Notes: generated by a model from the sequence alone, not told the origin. 64,000 nucleotides of DNA from Polaribacter sp. HaHaR_3_91 (GCF_019278525.1 NZ_CP058986.1:1116001-1180000), one strand, 5' to 3'; counted from the stretch's first letter, positions 1-8,574 are shown. Numbers and translations: made by a program.

Positions 1-226
1 TTTTAGTGTTAAGTGATTTTTATATTAATTGAACTTGGTCAAAAGTAAATATTAAATTTAAACTGACAAGGGGGTGGTTTTTCAGAATAGGGTGTTTTTG
101 ATGTTGTACCCTCAAAAAAATAGGGTTGAAACTGAGATAACTTCATTTTATGGTTTTTGAAGGGTTTGAAATATCGGGTATGTAAAAATGTGTGTCATAA
201 TTTTAGGATATCCATAAAAATGTGCC

Positions 227-260
227 TTTTGTGAAAAAAAAAGCAATTATTGTATATTCG
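227..260 (+). promoter_or_regulatory. Putative promoter of the truA paralog
   Basis: A TTTTG element at 227-231 and a -7 element TATATTCG at 253-260 are separated by 21 nt. This fits the Bacteroidota pattern TTG-N~20-TAnnTTTG with one change in the -7 box. The ATG at 266 lies 5 nt after the box, so the transcript would have essentially no leader. Apart from this, 1-226 shows nothing gene-like. Confidence 0.5.
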
Positions 261-265
261 CACCT

Positions 266-1048
266 ATGAAATATTCATTTTCTTATATAGTTAGGTTACA
301 ATTTCTTGGTTTCCGATTTTCAGGATGGCAAAAACAAACAAATGCTAAAACTTTGCACGATATGGTAGATAAAACCTTGTCTTTTGTTTTTGAAGAGACT
401 AATTATAAGACCATTGGGGTAGGTAGGACGGATGCTAAAGTTTCTGCAAATACCTATTATATTCAGATGTTTACAGATAAAATAGTGGAGGAGGGTATTT
501 TTATAACTTCTCTAAATGCTAATTTTTCTCCAGACTTTAGGGCGATTTCTATACAAAAGGTAGCTAGAGGTTTTAATGTAATTAACGCCCCGAAGATTAA
601 AGAGTACCATTATTACTTCTCTTTTGGAGAGAAAAACCATCCTTTTTCTGCGCCTTTTATTGTAAATGTTAATGAAAATCTAGATTTAGAAACGATGCAA
701 GAAGCGGCGAAGTTGTTTGTTGGTGAGCATTATTTTCATAAGTATTGTACAAGGCCTTCAGAAAAAACGATGTTTAAAAGAATAATTGACTCGTGTGAAA
801 TTATAGAGAACGATGTTTTAACGGCTAATTTTTTTCCAGAGACGTCTTATATATTTAAGGTGAGAGGTAAAGGTTTTTTGCGTTACCAGATTCGATTAAT
901 GATGGCGACGTTGTTTGAGGTTGGAAAAGGAAATTTAGATTTGCAATTTATTGAAGATTCTTTAAAAGAAGATAATGATAGAAAGTATATGAGAAATAAT
1001 GCGCCTTCCTCTGGTTTGCAATTGTATGATATTGAGTTGGAGTTGTAA
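266..1048 (+). CDS. TruA-family tRNA pseudouridine synthase (divergent paralog)
   Basis: This 260-residue protein belongs to the TruA family, which converts uridine to pseudouridine in the tRNA anticodon arm. The catalytic Asp is D56 in VGRTDAKVSA (residues 52-61). The family consensus there is GRTDAGVHA, so a Lys replaces the Gly and a Ser replaces the His. The RNA-binding signature appears in the C-terminal half as RGKGFLRYQIRLMM, and the length is normal. The altered active-site loop suggests a paralog that may not act at positions 38-40; the target cannot be read from sequence. The gene stands alone, just behind a promoter-like -7 box. Confidence 0.85.
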   Translation: MKYSFSYIVRLQFLGFRFSGWQKQTNAKTLHDMVDKTLSFVFEETNYKTIGVGRTDAKVSANTYYIQMFTDKIVEEGIFITSLNANFSPDFRAISIQKVARGFNVINAPKIKEYHYYFSFGEKNHPFSAPFIVNVNENLDLETMQEAAKLFVGEHYFHKYCTRPSEKTMFKRIIDSCEIIENDVLTANFFPETSYIFKVRGKGFLRYQIRLMMATLFEVGKGNLDLQFIEDSLKEDNDRKYMRNNAPSSGLQLYDIELEL

Positions 1049-1207
1049 AAATGATAGTTTTCGTTTTGTAACTAGCGAAAGTTGTTAAGAGTGAATTTAG
1101 AATGACAGGGTTGGTTAACTAAAAAAGACCTGTGAGTGAGGTTTGGGGTTAGTGTAAAATAGTTTTAGATAGGAGGAGGGTTTGATCTGAAGGGTTGAGG
1201 CTAAAAG

Positions 1208-1238
1208 AAAAATCCATCTTAGGAGAAGATGGATTTTT
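1208..1238 (-). terminator. Bidirectional Rho-independent terminator
   Basis: A perfect 13-bp stem pairs 1208-1220 with 1226-1238 around loop AGGAG, with A-rich and T-rich outer flanks. It lies 24 nt past the stop of the minus-strand acyl-CoA dehydrogenase and could also end the plus-strand truA transcript. Confidence 0.85.
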
Positions 1239-1261
1239 GTACCTTATATATAAGGAGTGAT

Positions 1262-2404
1262 TTAACCTTTGATAATTCCACGAGAAATTACAATTTTCTG
1301 AATCTCGGAAGTACCTTCATAAATCTGTGTAATTTTAGCGTCTCGCATTAAACGTTCTACATGGTAGTCTTTTACAAAACCATTTCCTCCGTGTATTTGA
1401 ACCGCTTCTACGGTGTGTTCCATAGCTACTTTACTGGCGTAGAGTTTTGCCATTGCGCTAGACATGTCGTAGTTATTACCTTGGTCTTTGTCCCAAGCTG
1501 CTTTTGTAACCAACATTCTTGCTGCTTCTATTTCTGTGTGCATATCTGCTAATTTAAAAGCAATTGCTTGGTGATTGCAAATTTCAGTACCGAATGCTTT
1601 ACGTTGTTTAGAGTATTTTAAAGCTAATTCGTACGCGCCAGCTGCAATACCTAAAGCTTGTGCTGCAATACCGATTCTTCCTCCAGAAAGTGTTTTCATA
1701 GCAAACTTAAAACCAAAACCATCTTCTCCAATTCTGTTTTCTTTTGGTACTTTTACATCATTAAATTGTAATGTATGTGTGTCAGAGCCACGGATTCCTA
1801 ATTTGTCTTCTTTTGGTCCTACGTGAAAACCTTCGGTTCCTTTTTCTACTATAAAAGCATTGATGCCTCTGTGTCCTTTTTCTCTATCTGTTTGCGCAAT
1901 TACTAAATAAACATCTGCACGTCCACCGCTTGTGATCCAGTTTTTTGTTCCGTTAATTATGTAGTGATCTCCTTTGTCTATTGCGGTTGTTGCTTGAGAT
2001 GTTGCGTCGGAACCTGCTTCTGGCTCGCTTAGGCAAAAAGCGCCAACAAATTCTCCTGTTGCTAATTTTGTTAAATATTTTTGTTTTTGTGCTTCACTGG
2101 CATATGCTTCTAACCCGTAACATACTAAAGAGTTATTTACGGAAACAATTACAGAAGCAGATGCATCAATTTTAGAAAGTTCTTCCATTATTAATACGTA
2201 AGAAATGGCGTCCATACCGCTTCCTCCGTATTTTGGATCTACCATAATTCCTAGAAAACCAAGATCTCCCATTTTTTTGACTAGTTCATTTGGGAATTCT
2301 TGCTTGTTGTCTCTTTCTATTACACCTGGTAATAATTCTGTTTGTGCAAAATCTCTTGCAGCATCACGAATCATGATGTGTTCTTCTGTTAAACTAAAAT
2401 CCAT
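1262..2404 (-). CDS. Acyl-CoA dehydrogenase
   Basis: A 380-residue FAD-dependent acyl-CoA dehydrogenase of the short/medium-chain type, which introduces the alpha-beta double bond in fatty acid or branched-chain amino acid degradation and passes electrons to ETF. Family signatures are clear: GAFCLSEPEAGSD in the middle domain (about residue 120), LGIRGSDTH, and QIHGGNGFVKDYHVERLMRD. The catalytic base is E363 in IYEGTSEIQ close to the C terminus. Length is typical. The gene is monocistronic, has its own good promoter and terminator, and is divergent from anmK. The exact acyl chain preference is not visible. Confidence 0.95.
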   Translation of the reverse strand: MDFSLTEEHIMIRDAARDFAQTELLPGVIERDNKQEFPNELVKKMGDLGFLGIMVDPKYGGSGMDAISYVLIMEELSKIDASASVIVSVNNSLVCYGLEAYASEAQKQKYLTKLATGEFVGAFCLSEPEAGSDATSQATTAIDKGDHYIINGTKNWITSGGRADVYLVIAQTDREKGHRGINAFIVEKGTEGFHVGPKEDKLGIRGSDTHTLQFNDVKVPKENRIGEDGFGFKFAMKTLSGGRIGIAAQALGIAAGAYELALKYSKQRKAFGTEICNHQAIAFKLADMHTEIEAARMLVTKAAWDKDQGNNYDMSSAMAKLYASKVAMEHTVEAVQIHGGNGFVKDYHVERLMRDAKITQIYEGTSEIQKIVISRGIIKG

Positions 2405-2438
2405 GTATCTTTATTGTTATATTCGTAAAATCTTGTTT

Positions 2439-2469
2439 CAAAGATATCGATTTCGTAACATATTATCAA
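2439..2469 (-). promoter_or_regulatory. Promoter of the acyl-CoA dehydrogenase gene
   Basis: Read on the minus strand, TTG (2469-2467) and TATCTTTG (2446-2439) are 20 nt apart, an exact match to the Bacteroidota TTG / TAnnTTTG consensus. The predicted transcript would start about 30 nt before the ATG at 2404. Confidence 0.7.
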
Positions 2470-2493
2470 TAAGGTTTTATTATTTTTACAGAT

Positions 2494-3558
2494 ATGAATA
2501 TAGGTGAAGTTTTTATAATAGGATTAATGTCTGGAACGTCTCTAGATGGTATCGATTTGGTGTATGTGAAGTTTGATAAAAATAAGTATCAAGATTTTAG
2601 TATTTTATACTCGAAAACTGTTTCGTATTCAGAGAAATGGAAAGCTACTTTACAAGATGCTATTCATTTTTCTTCGGATGATTTAAATATTTTAGATGTC
2701 GATTACGGAGAACTACTTGGTAAAGAGATTACTGCTTTTGTTGATGAGTTTCAGATTGAAAAAATCGATTTTATTGCATCTCATGGCCACACGGTTTTGC
2801 ATCAACCAGAAAATGGAATTACACTTCAGGTGGGAGATGGGCAAACAATTGCAGATGCAACAGGTCAAAAAGTTATTTGTGATTTTAGAACACAAGATGT
2901 CAATTTAGGCGGACAAGGAGCGCCTTTGGTGCCAATTGGAGATGAGTTGCTTTTTTCTGATTACGATTATTGTTTAAATCTAGGTGGTTTTTCTAATATT
3001 TCCTTTCATGAGAATGGAAAAAGAATTGCGTATGATGTTTGTCCTGTGAATATTGTCCTGAATAAATACGCTAAAGAATTAGGTTTTGAGTATGACGATA
3101 AAGGAATGATTGCTGCCAACGGAACTTATTTAATGCAATTAGAGTCTGATTTAAGGTTGTTAGAGTATTATCAGCAAAAACCACCAAAATCTTTGGGTTT
3201 AGAATGGGTTCAAAAAGAAATTTTTCCAAGATTAGAATCGGTGAAACGAAAACCGGAAGATTTATTAAGAACATTTACAGATCATGTTGCTTGGGCGTTG
3301 GCAGAAGTGTTGCCTAAAAATGCAAGGGTTTTGGTTACTGGTGGCGGTGCTTTTAATGAGTATTTAATAAATAAGGTAAAGGAGGAAAAAGAAATAGATC
3401 TTATTGTTCCTCATCAGCAACTTATAAATTTTAAAGAAGCACTTATTTTTGCTTTTTTAGGTTTATTAAAAAGTGAAAATAAAGTAAATTGTTTAAGTTC
3501 TGTAACGGGTGCAAGCAAAGATCATTCTTCTGGAGAGGTTTTTTATCCAAAGTTATAA
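2494..3558 (+). CDS. anmK: Anhydro-N-acetylmuramic acid kinase
   Basis: A 354-residue AnmK. It phosphorylates and opens 1,6-anhydro-MurNAc released during peptidoglycan turnover, giving MurNAc-6-phosphate for recycling in the cytoplasm. The N-terminal phosphate loop GLMSGTSLDGIDLV (residues 10-23) is diagnostic, followed by ASHGHTVLHQP, the VICDFR...GGQGAPLVP motif and CLNLGGFSNIS; the C-terminal lobe carries VLVTGGGAFN. Length fits the family. It is divergent from the acyl-CoA dehydrogenase gene across an 89-bp gap. MurQ is not in this window. Confidence 0.95.
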   Translation: MNIGEVFIIGLMSGTSLDGIDLVYVKFDKNKYQDFSILYSKTVSYSEKWKATLQDAIHFSSDDLNILDVDYGELLGKEITAFVDEFQIEKIDFIASHGHTVLHQPENGITLQVGDGQTIADATGQKVICDFRTQDVNLGGQGAPLVPIGDELLFSDYDYCLNLGGFSNISFHENGKRIAYDVCPVNIVLNKYAKELGFEYDDKGMIAANGTYLMQLESDLRLLEYYQQKPPKSLGLEWVQKEIFPRLESVKRKPEDLLRTFTDHVAWALAEVLPKNARVLVTGGGAFNEYLINKVKEEKEIDLIVPHQQLINFKEALIFAFLGLLKSENKVNCLSSVTGASKDHSSGEVFYPKL

Positions 3559-3623
3559 AATATGTATTTGTAAAGTGAGTGTTTCAAGTGGTTTTAGAAG
3601 TTAATTCTTATTAAAATAAAAAA

Positions 3624-3654
3624 TTTGAACAATCGTTTTTTTACTGTAAGTTTG
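3624..3654 (+). promoter_or_regulatory. Promoter of the Glu/Leu dehydrogenase gene
   Basis: TTTG at 3624-3627 and TAAGTTTG at 3647-3654 are 19 nt apart, an exact match to the Bacteroidota consensus. The start codon is at 3793, which implies an unusually long leader of about 130 nt holding the hairpin at 3713-3726. Confidence 0.65.
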
Positions 3655-3712
3655 TATAGTATCAGTATAATAAGAAATTAATAAAATTTTAAAATGAATC
3701 AACTTTAACTTT

Positions 3713-3726
3713 TCCCCTGAAGGGGA
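3713..3726 (+). promoter_or_regulatory. GC-rich hairpin in the 5' leader of the dehydrogenase gene
   Basis: TCCCC (3713-3717), loop TGAA, GGGGA (3722-3726), then TTTTAT. It stands out in an otherwise A/T leader between the predicted promoter and the ATG. It could be a weak attenuator, an mRNA stabiliser, or the late terminator of anmK; the U-run is short. Confidence 0.4.
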
Positions 3727-3792
3727 TTTTATAGCAAAAATAAAATTGTTTGAAAAAACAAAAAGCAGAGTTAATTTATTTAAAATTTTATA

Positions 3793-5025
3793 ATGAAAGA
3801 ATTATTAAAAATATACGAGAATAAGCAACCAGAAATAGTTTTTAATTGGAAAGATCCAGAAACGGAAGCAGAAGGTTGGGTGGTTATTAACTCTTTAAGG
3901 GGCGGTGCTGCTGGCGGTGGTACAAGAATGAGAAAAGGGTTAAATATGAATGAGGTTTTGTCTCTGGCAAAAACAATGGAGGTGAAATTTACAGTTTCTG
4001 GTCCTGCAATTGGAGGTGCAAAATCGGGTATTAATTTTGATCCGAGCGATCCGAGAAAAAGAGGTGTTTTAGAACGTTGGTATAAAGCGGTTACGCCGTT
4101 GTTAAAACATTATTACGGAACCGGTGGAGATTTAAATGTTGATGCAGATAAAGATGTGATTCCGATTACAGAAAGTTGTGGTGTTTGGCATCCGCAAGAA
4201 GGAATTTTTAACGGACATTTTAAACCAACAGAAGCAGATAAAATAAATAGAATTGGTCAGTTACGTATGGGGGTAATTAAGGTGATTGAAGATAAAGCTT
4301 TTTCGCCAGATTTGTCTAGAAAATATACGGTTGCAGATATGTTAACTGGTTATGGAGTAGCAGAAGCAGTGAAACATTATTATGCTATTTATGGAGGAGA
4401 AATAGAAGGAAAAAGAGCAATTATTCAAGGGTTTGGAAATGTAGGTGCTGCGGCAGCTTATTATTTAACACAGTTGGGTGCTAAGGTTGTAGGAATTATT
4501 GATAGAAATGGAGGGGTTATAAGTGAAGAGGGATTTACGATGCAAGAAATGACAGCTTTGTTTTTGATGAAGAATGGAAATCAGTTAGTTTCTGGTGATA
4601 TGATTCCTTTTGAAGAGATTAATGAAAAAATATGGAGTTTGCCTGCTGAGATATTTGTGCCAGCTGCAGCTTCGAGATTGGTTTCTCAAGATCAGGTTCA
4701 GCGTATGATAGACACAGGGTTAGAAGTGATTTCTCCGGGAGCAAATGTTCCGTTTGCAGACAAAGAAATTTTCTTTGGTCCAATTATGGAGTATACAGAT
4801 AATCATTTAAGTTTATTGCCAGATTTTATTTCAAATTGTGGTATTGCAAGGGTTTTTGCGTATTTAATGGAAGCAAAAGTGGCTTTACCAATGCAGGATA
4901 AAGCAATTTTTAATGATACCTCAAATATTATAAAGAAAGCGTTGCAGAGAACTTTTAAAAGGAGTGCGTCTAAAACAAAAATTTGTTCAACTGCATTTGA
5001 AATTGCTTTAAAACAATTAATTTAA
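3793..5025 (+). CDS. Glu/Leu/Phe/Val dehydrogenase
   Basis: A 410-residue amino acid dehydrogenase that reversibly deaminates an L-amino acid to its 2-oxoacid with NAD(P). The dimerisation domain has the glycine-rich GGAAGGGTRMRKG and the substrate-binding region VSGPAIGGAKSGINFDP, whose Lys is a conserved active-site residue. TGGDLNVDADKDV follows, and the Rossmann motif GFGNVGAAAAYYL lies at about residues 218-230. The C terminus has SPGANVPF. Substrate preference (Glu or branched-chain) is not decidable by eye. The gene is monocistronic, with its own promoter, a long leader and a downstream terminator. Confidence 0.92.
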   Translation: MKELLKIYENKQPEIVFNWKDPETEAEGWVVINSLRGGAAGGGTRMRKGLNMNEVLSLAKTMEVKFTVSGPAIGGAKSGINFDPSDPRKRGVLERWYKAVTPLLKHYYGTGGDLNVDADKDVIPITESCGVWHPQEGIFNGHFKPTEADKINRIGQLRMGVIKVIEDKAFSPDLSRKYTVADMLTGYGVAEAVKHYYAIYGGEIEGKRAIIQGFGNVGAAAAYYLTQLGAKVVGIIDRNGGVISEEGFTMQEMTALFLMKNGNQLVSGDMIPFEEINEKIWSLPAEIFVPAAASRLVSQDQVQRMIDTGLEVISPGANVPFADKEIFFGPIMEYTDNHLSLLPDFISNCGIARVFAYLMEAKVALPMQDKAIFNDTSNIIKKALQRTFKRSASKTKICSTAFEIALKQLI

Positions 5026-5108
5026 AGTAAATAGTTAGATTTGTATTCTGAAATTCGGTTGTAGATTACAATAAAACGCTGTTGATTGGATGTTTTTATC
5101 AAAAGGCA

Positions 5109-5137
5109 TTACAATTAACATGTTAGATGTTAATTGT
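5109..5137. repeat. Perfect 12-bp inverted repeat
   Basis: TACAATTAACAT (5109-5120) and ATGTTAATTGTA (5126-5137) flank GTTAG. There is no T-run, so it is not a typical terminator. It lies downstream of the dehydrogenase gene and upstream of that gene's likely terminator. An operator or a relic of a mobile element end are both possible. Confidence 0.45.
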
Positions 5138-5175
5138 AGAGTGCGCAGCGGGTTCGTAAATAAAATAATTTAAAG

Positions 5176-5205
5176 AATGTCATTTTGTATTATGGCATTT
5201 TTTTT
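5176..5205 (+). terminator. Rho-independent terminator of the dehydrogenase gene
   Basis: AATGTCAT (5176-5183) pairs with ATGGCATT (5192-5199), with one G-T wobble and an 8-nt loop, followed directly by eight T (5198-5205). Confidence 0.7.
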
Positions 5206-5291
5206 GATGTAAAATAAAAGCGATTATTTTAAGTTGAAACAATTTAAAAATAGAAAGGTCGTTACTTAAATAGAACTTAAAATAGAATTAA

Positions 5292-5981
5292 ATGTTGTTA
5301 TTTTTTCAAGAGAATAAAGAAGTTTTAGAAGAGGTTGTTTCAGAAGAAAAAACACTTTCTATCTATAAATTAATTATGGATGGTGGTTTAGGAGGGCAAA
5401 TAATCTTAGCACTACTTTTTGTGTTGTTGGCTATTGCGATGTATATTTATTTTGAAAGATTCTTTGCTATAAAAGCAGCATCAAAAATGGATGAAAATTT
5501 TATGAATCAAATTAAGGATTTTGTTTCTAATGGGAAATTAGAGTCTGCAGATGCGCTTTGTAAGAGTAAAAATACACCAACAGCAAGATTAATTGGAAAA
5601 GGAATTTCTAGAATAGGAAAGCCTTTAGATGATATTAATACGGCTATTGAAACAGCAGGGAAGTTAGAGGTGTATCAGTTAGAGAAAAATGTAAGTGTTT
5701 TGGCAACGATTGCAGGTGCGGCACCAATGATTGGTTTTTTAGGAACTGTAATCGGTATGATTGTTGCAATTCATGAAATTGCAAATGCAGGTGGCCAAAT
5801 AGATATTAAATTACTTTCCGATGGTTTGTATACTGCAATGACAACTACAGTTGGAGGGTTAATTGTGGGTATTATTGCGTACATAACTTATAATCATTTA
5901 GTGGTAAGAACAGATAAGGTAATTTATCAAATGGAAGCAAAATCTGTTGAGTTTTTAGATTTATTAAACGAGCCAGCATAA
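5292..5981 (+). CDS. exbB: MotA/TolQ/ExbB proton channel family protein
   Basis: A 229-residue inner-membrane ExbB-type subunit that, with ExbD, uses the proton motive force to energise TonB. One membrane helix lies near residues 35-55 (QIILALLFVLLAIAMYIYF). The conserved two-helix core follows after about residue 135, including GAAPMIGFLGTVIGMI and LYTAMTTTVGGLIVG, the typical MotA/ExbB signatures. It is first in exbB-exbD-tonB, with exbD 36 nt downstream and tonB directly after. ExbB is preferred over TolQ because of the tonB neighbour. Confidence 0.93.
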   Translation: MLLFFQENKEVLEEVVSEEKTLSIYKLIMDGGLGGQIILALLFVLLAIAMYIYFERFFAIKAASKMDENFMNQIKDFVSNGKLESADALCKSKNTPTARLIGKGISRIGKPLDDINTAIETAGKLEVYQLEKNVSVLATIAGAAPMIGFLGTVIGMIVAIHEIANAGGQIDIKLLSDGLYTAMTTTVGGLIVGIIAYITYNHLVVRTDKVIYQMEAKSVEFLDLLNEPA

Positions 5982-6017
5982 GTAGTTTTAAATTCAAAGT
6001 TTGAAAAATAATATTTT

Positions 6018-6410
6018 ATGAATTTACGCGGAAGAAATAAAGTAGATCCTACATTCAATATGTCATCAATGACAGATATTGTTTTTCTATTGTTGATATT
6101 TTTTATGCTTACCTCTACGTTGGTTACTGTAAGTGCCATTGATGTTTTGTTACCAAAGGCAGGAGGGAAGACAGAGAATAATAAATCTGTTGCAGTATCT
6201 ATCACAAATGAATCGTTGTTTTATATTGATAAAACAAAAGTGAGTTCAGCAAGTTTGGAAAGTGAAATTCTAAAAAGTGTTGGAGCCGATAAAAAGAAGA
6301 CTATTATTATTAGAGGAGATAAAGATGTGCCTTATAAAAATGTAATGCAGGTAATTGATATTGCGAATAAGAACAAGTTAAAAATGATTTTAGCTGTAAA
6401 AGGCAAATAA
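6018..6410 (+). CDS. exbD: Biopolymer transport protein ExbD
   Basis: A 130-residue ExbD/TolR protein with one N-terminal transmembrane helix and a small periplasmic domain. The proton-carrying Asp is D20 in SSMTDIVFLLLIFFM, at the start of the helix. The periplasmic domain ends with the usual VMQVIDIANKNKLKMILAV. It partners ExbB to drive TonB-dependent uptake. The next gene, tonB, starts 1 nt after its stop, so the two are tightly coupled. Confidence 0.94.
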   Translation: MNLRGRNKVDPTFNMSSMTDIVFLLLIFFMLTSTLVTVSAIDVLLPKAGGKTENNKSVAVSITNESLFYIDKTKVSSASLESEILKSVGADKKKTIIIRGDKDVPYKNVMQVIDIANKNKLKMILAVKGK

Positions 6411-6411
6411 A

Positions 6412-7290
6412 ATGCAAATACTAAATACAACACATAAACGTAAATCTGCTGTAATTACAGCGGTTATTCTGGTGCTTATTATCTTCGGAATTCTAAATTA
6501 CGGAATGCGTTATTTAGATCCTCCAGAAGAATATGGTTTGGCTATTAATTTTGGAACTTCAGAAGTTGGAAGTGGAGAACCAGTAGAAGATACAAAGAAA
6601 ATTTCTGCTCCAGAAGTCGTTGAAGAGGAGGTTGAGGAAAAAGAGGTGGTTGAAGAAGTTGTAAAAGAAACTCCGCAAGAAGTAATTAAAGAAGATATTA
6701 TTACAGAAGAGACTTCTAAAGACATTCCTGTTGTAGAAAAGATAAAAGAAGTAGTTAAAGAGCCAGTAAAAAAGGTTGTAGAAAAAAAGGTAGAAGTTGT
6801 AGAACCTGTTGAAAAGGAGGTTGTAAAAGAAATTCCGAAAGAAAAGCCAAAACCATCTAAAGCAACTCAAGATGCGTTAAATAATTTATTAAACGGAAAT
6901 TCTTCGGATGGAAAACCACAAGGAGAAGGAGATGATGCAAAGCCAGGTGTAAAAGGAAAAGAAACTGGAGATCCGGCTTCTTCTAAATACTATGGAAATA
7001 CAGGAAGTGGTGATGGAGGTGATTATAATTTAGCGGGTAGAAGAGCGCTTTCTACACCAAAAGTTCAACCCGATTGTCAGGAAGAAGGGACTGTGGTGGT
7101 ACAAATTCAAGTTAATAAAAATGGAAAAGTAATTTTTACAAAACCAGGATATAAAGGAAGTACTAATACAGCTCCCTGCCTACTTAAGGCAGCAAAAGAG
7201 GCAGCTCTAAGAACTACTTGGAATCCTGATGAAAAAGCACCCGCAAACCAAGTTGGGACAATTATTTATAAGTTTACCTTGTCTAAATAA
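6412..7290 (+). CDS. tonB: TonB energy transducer
   Basis: A 292-residue TonB-like protein. A cytoplasmic N terminus is followed by one membrane anchor (about residues 13-30, AVITAVILVLIIFGILNYGM). A long Glu/Val/Lys-rich periplasmic stretch (about 55-150) is built from degenerate EVVKE- and KVVEK-like units, followed by a Gly/Asp-rich linker. The C-terminal domain (about 210-292) contains GTVVVQIQVNKNGKV and TIIYKFTLS. It carries energy from ExbB/ExbD to outer-membrane TonB-dependent receptors. The charged linker differs from the Pro-rich linker of enterobacterial TonB. Last gene of its operon; folC follows after 16 nt. Confidence 0.9.
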   Translation: MQILNTTHKRKSAVITAVILVLIIFGILNYGMRYLDPPEEYGLAINFGTSEVGSGEPVEDTKKISAPEVVEEEVEEKEVVEEVVKETPQEVIKEDIITEETSKDIPVVEKIKEVVKEPVKKVVEKKVEVVEPVEKEVVKEIPKEKPKPSKATQDALNNLLNGNSSDGKPQGEGDDAKPGVKGKETGDPASSKYYGNTGSGDGGDYNLAGRRALSTPKVQPDCQEEGTVVVQIQVNKNGKVIFTKPGYKGSTNTAPCLLKAAKEAALRTTWNPDEKAPANQVGTIIYKFTLSK

Positions 7291-7306
7291 TCACGTATTT
7301 TACAAC

Positions 7307-8515
7307 ATGAATTATCAACAAACATTAGATTGGATGTTTGCACAATTACCGATGTACCAAAGAGAAGGTAAAACAGCATTCAAAAAAGACTTAACCAACA
7401 CTTTAGCGCTTTCAAAAGAATTGGGTTTTCCAGAAAAAAAGTTTAAATCAATTCACGTTGGAGGTACTAACGGAAAAGGTTCTACAAGTCATATGTTGGC
7501 TTCTATTTTGCAAGAAGCCGGTTATAAAGTAGGTTTGTATACTTCACCTCACTTAAAAAACTTTACCGAAAGAATTAGTATTAATGGAGTTGAAATTTCA
7601 GAAAAGAAAGTTTTATCCTTTATAAAACAACACAAATATTTTTTAGAAACACAAAGATTGTCCTTTTTTGAAATGACGGTAGGTTTGGCTTTTGATTATT
7701 TCGCAGAAGAAAAAGTAGACATTGCTATTATAGAAGTTGGTTTAGGAGGGAGATTAGATTCTACAAACATTATTACTCCAGAGGTTTCTGTAATTACGAA
7801 CATCGGTTTAGATCATACGCAGTTTTTAGGAGAAACATTACCAGAAATTGCTTTTGAAAAAGCAGGTATTATTAAAAACAAGGTTCCGGTTGTAATAGGA
7901 GAAGAACAAGAAGCTGTAAAAAGTGTCTTTATCGCTAAAGCGGAAGCGTGCAAGGCGCTTATTTCTTTTGCTTCGGATGATGCTAAAAACTATAAAACAG
8001 ATTTGTTGGGCGATTATCAGCAAAAAAATACAAAAACAGCTGTTGCGGCCATTCAAAAATTGACAGGTTTTAAAATATCAACAGAAAATATTGAAAAAGG
8101 ATTATTGAATGTTGTAAAAAACACCAATTTAAAAGGTAGATGGCAGATTTTACAAGAGAACCCAAAAGTAATTTGTGATACTGCTCATAATAAAGATGGG
8201 TTGCATATTGTACTCGATCAATTAAAAAAAGAAACCTTTAAAAGAATACATTTTGTTTTAGGTGTGGTTTCTGATAAGAAATTAGAAGAGGTTTTACCGC
8301 TTTTTCCAAAGGAAGCTGAGTACTATTTTTGTAAGCCGGATATTCCAAGAGGTATGTCTGAAGTTGTTTTGCAAGAACAAGCAAAAGAATTTGGTTTAAT
8401 TGGAAAAAAATATCCTTCAGTAAAAGTTGCTTTTGAAGATGCGTTACTGAATGCAAATCAGGAAGATATCATTTATGTAGGAGGAAGTACTTTTGTTGTT
8501 GCTGAAATTATTTAA
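7307..8515 (+). CDS. folC: Dihydrofolate/folylpolyglutamate synthase
   Basis: A Mur-ligase-fold enzyme that adds glutamate to dihydropteroate and to folates. The P-loop HVGGTNGKGSTSHMLASIL is near the N terminus; EVGLGGRLDSTN and ITNIGLDHTQFLG are further FolC signatures. The C-terminal domain shows DTAHNKDGL. I start it at ATG 7307 (MNYQQTLDWMF), giving 402 residues. An upstream in-frame ATG at 7229 lies inside tonB and would add 26 residues with no family resemblance. It lies 16 nt after tonB and may be co-transcribed. Confidence 0.94.
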   Translation: MNYQQTLDWMFAQLPMYQREGKTAFKKDLTNTLALSKELGFPEKKFKSIHVGGTNGKGSTSHMLASILQEAGYKVGLYTSPHLKNFTERISINGVEISEKKVLSFIKQHKYFLETQRLSFFEMTVGLAFDYFAEEKVDIAIIEVGLGGRLDSTNIITPEVSVITNIGLDHTQFLGETLPEIAFEKAGIIKNKVPVVIGEEQEAVKSVFIAKAEACKALISFASDDAKNYKTDLLGDYQQKNTKTAVAAIQKLTGFKISTENIEKGLLNVVKNTNLKGRWQILQENPKVICDTAHNKDGLHIVLDQLKKETFKRIHFVLGVVSDKKLEEVLPLFPKEAEYYFCKPDIPRGMSEVVLQEQAKEFGLIGKKYPSVKVAFEDALLNANQEDIIYVGGSTFVVAEII

Positions 8516-8534
8516 ATAAAATATCATTTTTTAC

Positions 8535-8564
8535 TTGGTAGAACTAAAATAAGTTTTATATTTG
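8535..8564 (+). promoter_or_regulatory. Promoter of the first tRNA-Val gene
   Basis: TTG at 8535-8537 and TATATTTG at 8557-8564 are 19 nt apart, an exact match to the Bacteroidota consensus. The tRNA begins 10 nt downstream. The same arrangement recurs 201 bp further on. Confidence 0.8.
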
Positions 8565-8574
8565 CAACCGCTTA

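Noticed and set aside
1..226. Possible gene or RNA at the left window edge
   Set aside because: There is no ORF with coding character; the AGGGT/ACCCT pairing near 90-110 is short and not followed by a clear T-run.
6510..6870. Two minus-strand ORFs over the tonB linker, one Phe/Tyr/Asn-rich
   Set aside because: They are reverse-strand shadows of the GAA/GTT/AAA-rich TonB linker codons, with biased composition and no independent start signal.
7229..7306. In-frame upstream extension of folC starting inside tonB
   Set aside because: The extra 26 residues overlap the tonB coding region, do not look like FolC, and a good ATG (7307) stands at the expected N terminus.
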